The notes beneath the pieces were generated by a model, which was not told the origin of the DNA, ran no database searches, and saw nothing but the letters and a program-made list of their open reading frames with translations. Of a DNA stretch of 37,128 nt, positions 33,349-37,128 are shown one piece after another. The DNA is from an uncultured Oscillospiraceae bacterium. GTDB lineage: Bacteria; Bacillota; Clostridia; Oscillospirales; Acutalibacteraceae. The stretch's first letter is position 1; each line of letters opens with the position of its first letter. The position numbers and the translations under genes were made by a program. The stretch covers positions 1 through 37,128 of the forward strand of contig URYP01000011.1 of NCBI GenBank assembly GCA_900552115.1, read 5' to 3'.

Positions 33349-34458
33349 ATGTCCAAAGTTGCAGATTGTCAAAAGCTACTAATCGCTGAGTCAGAGAAAA
33401 AAGGTTTCTTGACTTTTGACGATATCATGGACATGTCGGATACCTACTCCTTGTCTGTATCTGAAGTTGATCAAATGAGCGAGGCACTTGAAATTCGCGG
33501 AATCATAATTTATGAAGCTGCACCTGTTGGAAAAGATGTCGACCATTTTGAGGACTACAGCCGAATAGACTATGAGGCTATTTTCGAGGAAATCATCTCA
33601 TTATCGCCAGAGCTTGAATATGTGGTTGAACTTATCAGAAAATTGCCTCCGCCACAGTATGGAGAGATTTCAGCTCTTACTACTCAGACTGCTGCGGGAA
33701 ATGCATACGCCAGGGAGCGCCTGATTCTTATTCACTTACGAGTTGCGTTGAAGATTGCGCTTTCGATGGCGAAATCACATCAATATGATATTGCCGATGC
33801 CGTATCTGCCGGATTCGTGGGATTGGTTATTGCGGTCGACAGGTTTGATCCGGATGGTTTTTCGGCATTCCAGTCGTATGCGTCTCTGTGGATACAGCAA
33901 AATATTAACCGGGAATGCGATCCCATCTGGATGGAGTATTATTTTCCTGCGCACTATAAAGAAAAAATGCTCCCGGCTTACAAACGCTACCTTAACCACT
34001 GGTGTGATGATTGCGTACCCGGTATCATTTGTGAAACCCTTATTTCTGAAATCGCAGATAGCATAGATATATCTTTTTCTGAAGCCAGTGAGTACCTCAC
34101 TACAGCAATCAAGCAAGCCGAAAATCATCTGTACTTTTCTGATTGCTGTGAAGATGGTGGCTGTGAAGCTCCTGTGCCTTGGCCGCAGGAGCTTGTTCAG
34201 ACCGATAATTTGCTGTTTGAAAAAGTTGCTGCCTCAATGGCCAGAAGCGCTCTCTTAAATGCACTAAGTTCGTTGACTCCCAGAGAAGCTGATGTTATAC
34301 GTCTCAGAACAGGCTTTGATAATAATCGGCCTCTTACGCTTGAAGATGTAGGTGCGATATACGGTGTCACCCGGGAGCGCATACGACAAATTGAAGCAAA
34401 AGCACTTAGAAAACTTGGACAACCCTGCAAAGCTATGGAATTGAAGGATTTTTGGTGA
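33349..34458 (+). CDS. Divergent sigma-70 (RpoD-like) factor within the defence operon
   Basis: A 369-residue protein. Residues ~5-60 resemble sigma region 1.1 (KKGFLTFDDIMDM, ALEIRGIIIYE). Residues ~110-190 match region 2 (DAVSAGFVGLVIAVDRFDPD, FQSYASLWIQQNI). The C-terminus (~295-365) is a textbook region 4 (LTPREADVIRLR, LTLEDVGAIYGVTRERIRQIEAKALRKLG). The middle has several Cys residues (CCEDGGCEAP), unlike normal sigma region 3. It may direct RNA polymerase to operon or host promoters, or act as a DNA-binding co-factor. The start at ATG 33349 is 8 bases from GGGAGG; a GTG at 33340 overlaps that site. A sigma-like protein inside a phosphorothioation cluster is unusual. Confidence 0.85.
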   Translation: MSKVADCQKLLIAESEKKGFLTFDDIMDMSDTYSLSVSEVDQMSEALEIRGIIIYEAAPVGKDVDHFEDYSRIDYEAIFEEIISLSPELEYVVELIRKLPPPQYGEISALTTQTAAGNAYARERLILIHLRVALKIALSMAKSHQYDIADAVSAGFVGLVIAVDRFDPDGFSAFQSYASLWIQQNINRECDPIWMEYYFPAHYKEKMLPAYKRYLNHWCDDCVPGIICETLISEIADSIDISFSEASEYLTTAIKQAENHLYFSDCCEDGGCEAPVPWPQELVQTDNLLFEKVAASMARSALLNALSSLTPREADVIRLRTGFDNNRPLTLEDVGAIYGVTRERIRQIEAKALRKLGQPCKAMELKDFW

Positions 34459-34513
34459 TAAGCAATTAATGCTACCAAAATCATTTCCAGGAAGTAGAGG
34501 AAGAGAAGTGATT

Positions 34514-35029
34514 ATGGACAGATTAGATATGTGCGATGCTGTAAAGCTACATCGTGTACCATTTGTTTTGAATCCGTCTGGAGAATGGGATAGATTCCCT
34601 GCGCATTTAAGACGACTTGTTGAACAGCCGTGGATAGAGTTTAAATACTTTGTCGATGGAACGAACCAAGTTAATCCTGCAATATCGAATGTCCCCAATA
34701 ATTGTGGAGGTATATATATTTTCCTAATTAAGCCCAATGTTATTGCTGATATCCATTTATATTTGGCATACATAGGTAGAGCAAGGAATACGTCTTATCA
34801 AAACTTAAGAAAACGGGTAAGAGAATACGCCAGTGAAAATGAACGCCCCAAAATAGTAAACATGAAGAGGTTTTGGAATCCTTACCTGTATGTGCAGTAT
34901 TTGCCGTTACCTGCAGAAAGCAACGATTGTATTGACGAGCTGGAAAAAGAGTTGATCAAAACTGTATTACCGCCGTTTAATGACAAATATCCTGAAGTAT
35001 ACAATCAAGCAATGAAGGCTGCGTTTTAA
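34514..35029 (+). CDS. GIY-YIG nuclease-family protein
   Basis: A protein of about 171 residues with a canonical GIY-YIG core: GGIYIFLI (~63), AYIGRA (~86), an Arg in LRKRVREY (~103), a Glu in ELEKELIKT (~143) and a closing Asn in PPFND (~155). All expected catalytic positions are present, so it could be an active endonuclease. The region before the core (LHRVPFVLNPSGEW...) has no recognised domain. The start is uncertain: GTG 34508 and ATG 34514 both follow GAGGAAGAGAAG, while ATG 34469 lacks a site. It lies 15 bases before the DGQHR gene, suggesting a functional pair, perhaps the cutting and sensing parts of a restriction module. Confidence 0.8.
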   Translation: MDRLDMCDAVKLHRVPFVLNPSGEWDRFPAHLRRLVEQPWIEFKYFVDGTNQVNPAISNVPNNCGGIYIFLIKPNVIADIHLYLAYIGRARNTSYQNLRKRVREYASENERPKIVNMKRFWNPYLYVQYLPLPAESNDCIDELEKELIKTVLPPFNDKYPEVYNQAMKAAF

Positions 35030-35044
35030 TATCAGGAGGTAGAA

Positions 35045-36307
35045 ATGAAAATACCAGCAATACGAGCTCATATAGGCGATTGGGTTTATTATATCGCAAC
35101 TATGCAGTTTAAAGATGTTTCCGAATATGTGAAGAGAGTTGACAATGAACTGCATAAGTCTGACCTGTTAAAGCAGATGCTTCAGAGAAGCATAACAAAC
35201 AACTACAAAAGCATTGCCCATTATATAGAAACGCAAGAAGAACGCTTTTTTAATGCCATTGTTCTTGCGGTGTATGATGGTGTTCCAACTTGGCACGAAG
35301 TAAGGTTAGAGTATGACGATGGGTCTGAATTCTATAATTTAGGCATCCTTGAGCTTAGTGGCGATGAGAAAATCTTCCCGGTTGACGGACAGCATAGAGT
35401 CGAAGGCATCAAAAAGGTCATTAGTGAGTCTGACAAGTATGATGATGAGCAAATCCCTGTCATTTTTATTGGACATAAGACGGACGATGCAGGTATGCAG
35501 CGTTCGAGAAGACTTTTTAGCACTCTTAACAGATATGCTAAGCCGGTATCCATGCGCGATATTATAGCGCTTGATGAAGATGACATCGTGGCAATTGCTT
35601 CAAGAGAGTTAGTTGATACGCATCCGCTGTTCTCCCAAGATCGTCTCTTAGATTCCAGAACGAAAGCTATTCCAGAAAATAACAATAAGGCGTTTACCAC
35701 CATTATCACTTTCTATGAGTGTAATTTGGAAATTCTGTGGATGTTGCTTAAAGATGTAGAAGTTCTTAATCCTGACGGGGGCAAGACAAAGGGAAAAGGA
35801 AAGATAAAAGAGTTTATTCGCAGACGGCCCAATGATGAAATGATTTATCAATTTGAAGAGTTGTGCGCTTCTTTTTGGAATGCGCTAATTGACGGATTTG
35901 GTGATGTATATGCCTATGTAGCTGATGAGCCTAACGCCCGGCCGTATCGCAATAGGACGGGTGGCAATTTGCTTTTCCGTCCAGTTGCACTATTGCCGTT
36001 TGTTAGGGCCGCGGTTAAGGTTGCTATCCAACAGAAAAAGAGCTTTAACGAGATTTTTAGAGCATTTCCCCAAGAACTCTTAGCTATTGATAATGTTCTT
36101 TGGCGCAACATTATTTGGAATAATGATAAGGGAACGATGATTGTTAATAATCAAAAACTGACAGAACGTATCCTTTTATATTTTTGGGATAGAAGCACAC
36201 TAACCGAAAAAGAAATTGCAACCATGAAGTTGGATATCAAGGCAAATCGCCAGCTTCTTGAAATGGAAGATGTTGACGTTTTACTTGCTGAGGGGGTAGA
36301 CAATTAA
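35045..36307 (+). CDS. dndB: DndB-like DGQHR-domain protein
   Basis: A 420-residue protein that follows the DndB/DGQHR pattern. It starts IPAIRAHIGDWVYYIATMQF, continues with RFFNAIVLAVYDG, has FPVDGQHRVEGI at ~110-122 and RRLFSTLNRYAKPVSMRD after it, and a C-terminal WRNIIWNND segment. DndB represses dnd operons. The DGQ(H/Q)R motif of SspE instead serves NTP hydrolysis and phosphorothioate sensing. Either role is possible here: regulator of this operon or sensor partner of the adjacent GIY-YIG protein. ATG 35045 follows TCAGGAGG. It is the last gene of the operon and is followed by a strong hairpin. Confidence 0.87.
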   Translation: MKIPAIRAHIGDWVYYIATMQFKDVSEYVKRVDNELHKSDLLKQMLQRSITNNYKSIAHYIETQEERFFNAIVLAVYDGVPTWHEVRLEYDDGSEFYNLGILELSGDEKIFPVDGQHRVEGIKKVISESDKYDDEQIPVIFIGHKTDDAGMQRSRRLFSTLNRYAKPVSMRDIIALDEDDIVAIASRELVDTHPLFSQDRLLDSRTKAIPENNNKAFTTIITFYECNLEILWMLLKDVEVLNPDGGKTKGKGKIKEFIRRRPNDEMIYQFEELCASFWNALIDGFGDVYAYVADEPNARPYRNRTGGNLLFRPVALLPFVRAAVKVAIQQKKSFNEIFRAFPQELLAIDNVLWRNIIWNNDKGTMIVNNQKLTERILLYFWDRSTLTEKEIATMKLDIKANRQLLEMEDVDVLLAEGVDN

Positions 36308-36358
36308 GTTATTTAGTGCAGGCCTCTACGCCTACTCCACTAATACCCACAATCTAAA

Positions 36359-36389
36359 CAGCTACTGAAACAATGTGTTTCAGTAGCTG
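36359..36389 (+). terminator. Hairpin at the end of the phosphorothioation operon
   Basis: A perfect 14-bp inverted repeat (36359-36372 with 36376-36389, 3-nt loop) lies 52 bases after the last operon gene. The T tract after it is short, so termination is likely but not certain. Confidence 0.65.
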
Positions 36390-36482
36390 CTTTCCAATAA
36401 ATTTGAATCCTTCTAGTTCCAGCATGAACGATACAATTTCGAGTCCGTGTTCTAAGGCAACACCGCACAAATGTGATATTGC

Positions 36483-36915
36483 ATGCTGAGAAACAAGCGA
36501 ATCGGGGAATGCACGGAGTATCTGACCTTTGTGGCTGCCACCGGTGGCAGTGAGGATGCCATAGAAGTGCGCTACGAGGATGAAAACATTTAGATGACCG
36601 AGCAGTTCTATGATGTAGAAGTTCACACCATCAATGAGCATATTAAAAAGATTTTTGCAGATGACGAACTACAGAAAACAACAACTATTTGGAATTTCCG
36701 AATAGTTTAAACCGAGGGCGGTCACCAGGCCAGCCGTGAGGTCATGCACTACAATCTGCAAATGATTAACGCCGTCGGCTTCAAGGTCAACAATGACCGC
36801 GCTGTGCCGTTCCGCAAGTGGGCGAACGGTATTGCCAAGAACTACACCATTCAGGGGCTGGGCCATGGATGACGAGCGGCTGAAAAACGGTAGCTCAGTG
36901 CTCAAAAAAGAATAC
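36483..36915 (+). pseudogene. RhuM-family N-terminal fragment with stops and a frameshift
   Basis: ATG 36483 opens a frame reading TEYLTFVAATGGSEDAIEVR and YEDENI, then TAG where the family has Trp. It continues MTEQFYDVEVHTINEHIKK, then RIV, a TAA where Gln is expected, TEGGHQASREVMHYNLQM and FRKWANGIAKNYTIQG. A frameshift follows before AMDDERLKNGSSVLKKEY. These are recognisable pieces of the virulence-associated RhuM family, often found beside restriction systems. At least two stops and one frameshift make it non-functional. Confidence 0.75.
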
Positions 36916-36949
36916 ATTTCCTTATTATGTGATGCAGAATTTTATCGCA

Positions 36950-37128
36950 TTATTTCAATTTGCTTGCGTCCTTGGTCAACTCCAGAAAACGATCAACGTC
37001 GTTTTGAAACAGTTTGTCCTTACGATGCGGTATTTTTCAAACTGGCTCTCTGCGGACGATTTGGCGATCTCACAGGTTACCCGACCGTTATCCTGCAAAA
37101 TCTCATGCTCGTTAAACTCCAGAAAGCG
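36950..37128 (-). pseudogene. Inverted C-terminal fragment probably of the RhuM family
   Basis: On the minus strand, entering from the right edge, the sequence reads RFLEFNEHEILQDNGRVTCE, then SSAESQFEKYRI. A one-base frameshift follows before DKLFQNDVDRFLELTKDASK and a stop at 36950-36952. This resembles the C-terminal tail of RhuM-type proteins (from memory). It points toward the plus-strand RhuM fragment, so an inversion or two separate insertions must have occurred. Confidence 0.55.

Noticed and set aside
36354..36641. 95-residue minus-strand open frame
   Set aside because: It covers the operon-end hairpin and the antisense of the RhuM fragment, whose plus-strand reading matches a known family.

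Overview
The window looks like a chromosomal segment of a Gram-positive anaerobe, most likely a Clostridia (Oscillospiraceae-like) gut bacterium. This is inferred from a sortase-type surface protein, a lysine riboswitch over an asd-dapA-dapB operon, Firmicutes-style GGAGG ribosome binding sites and sigma-A type promoters. The left ~19.6 kb is rather GC-rich and reads as host chromosome. The right ~17 kb is visibly more AT-rich and reads as an acquired island.

Left part. 1-133 is the tail of an unidentified gene with a strong terminator. 330-2894 (-) is a MalT/LAL-type LuxR regulator. It is divergent from a two-gene unit: a small four-helix-bundle protein and a 2844-residue cell-wall protein with GLUG, Ig-like and MBG repeats and a VPHTGD sorting signal. 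The shared intergenic region has three copies of a CCTCATACCGG element, one just upstream of a plausible -35. After a degenerate Hpt remnant comes a hybrid sensor kinase (12427-14181), then two small membrane proteins. A lysine-riboswitch-controlled asd-dapA-dapB operon (-) and queA (+) follow.

Boundary. At 19904-19982 (-) lies the 3' part of a tRNA, apparently tRNA-Pro(UGG), from anticodon loop to acceptor, followed by its terminator. This is what an element leaves at the end opposite the reconstituted tRNA, so about 19983 is the proposed left end of the island. Beyond it are a decayed small ORF and a small Xre regulator behind a hairpin leader.

Island. 21000-36307 is one tightly packed ten-gene + strand operon. 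The first four genes correspond to the Ssp DNA phosphorothioation machinery: SspD-like sulfurtransferase/PP-loop enzyme, SspB-like DUF4007 protein, SspC-like ATPase and SspA-like cysteine desulfurase. Then come a PLD-helicase, a 56-residue protein, a DndD-like SMC ATPase, an unknown 175-residue protein, a sigma-70-like protein, a GIY-YIG nuclease-like protein and a DndB-like DGQHR protein. The modification genes are Ssp-type, while the DndD-like and DndB-like proteins are Dnd-type. The sigma-like protein and the GIY-YIG protein are not part of either canonical set as I know it. I infer a hybrid phosphorothioate modification/restriction system with its own sigma-like regulator. No canonical SspE, DndE or DptFGH is recognisable in the window.

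Right end. 36483-37128 holds two decayed RhuM-family fragments in opposite orientations. No integrase is seen, and the right end of the island lies outside the window.
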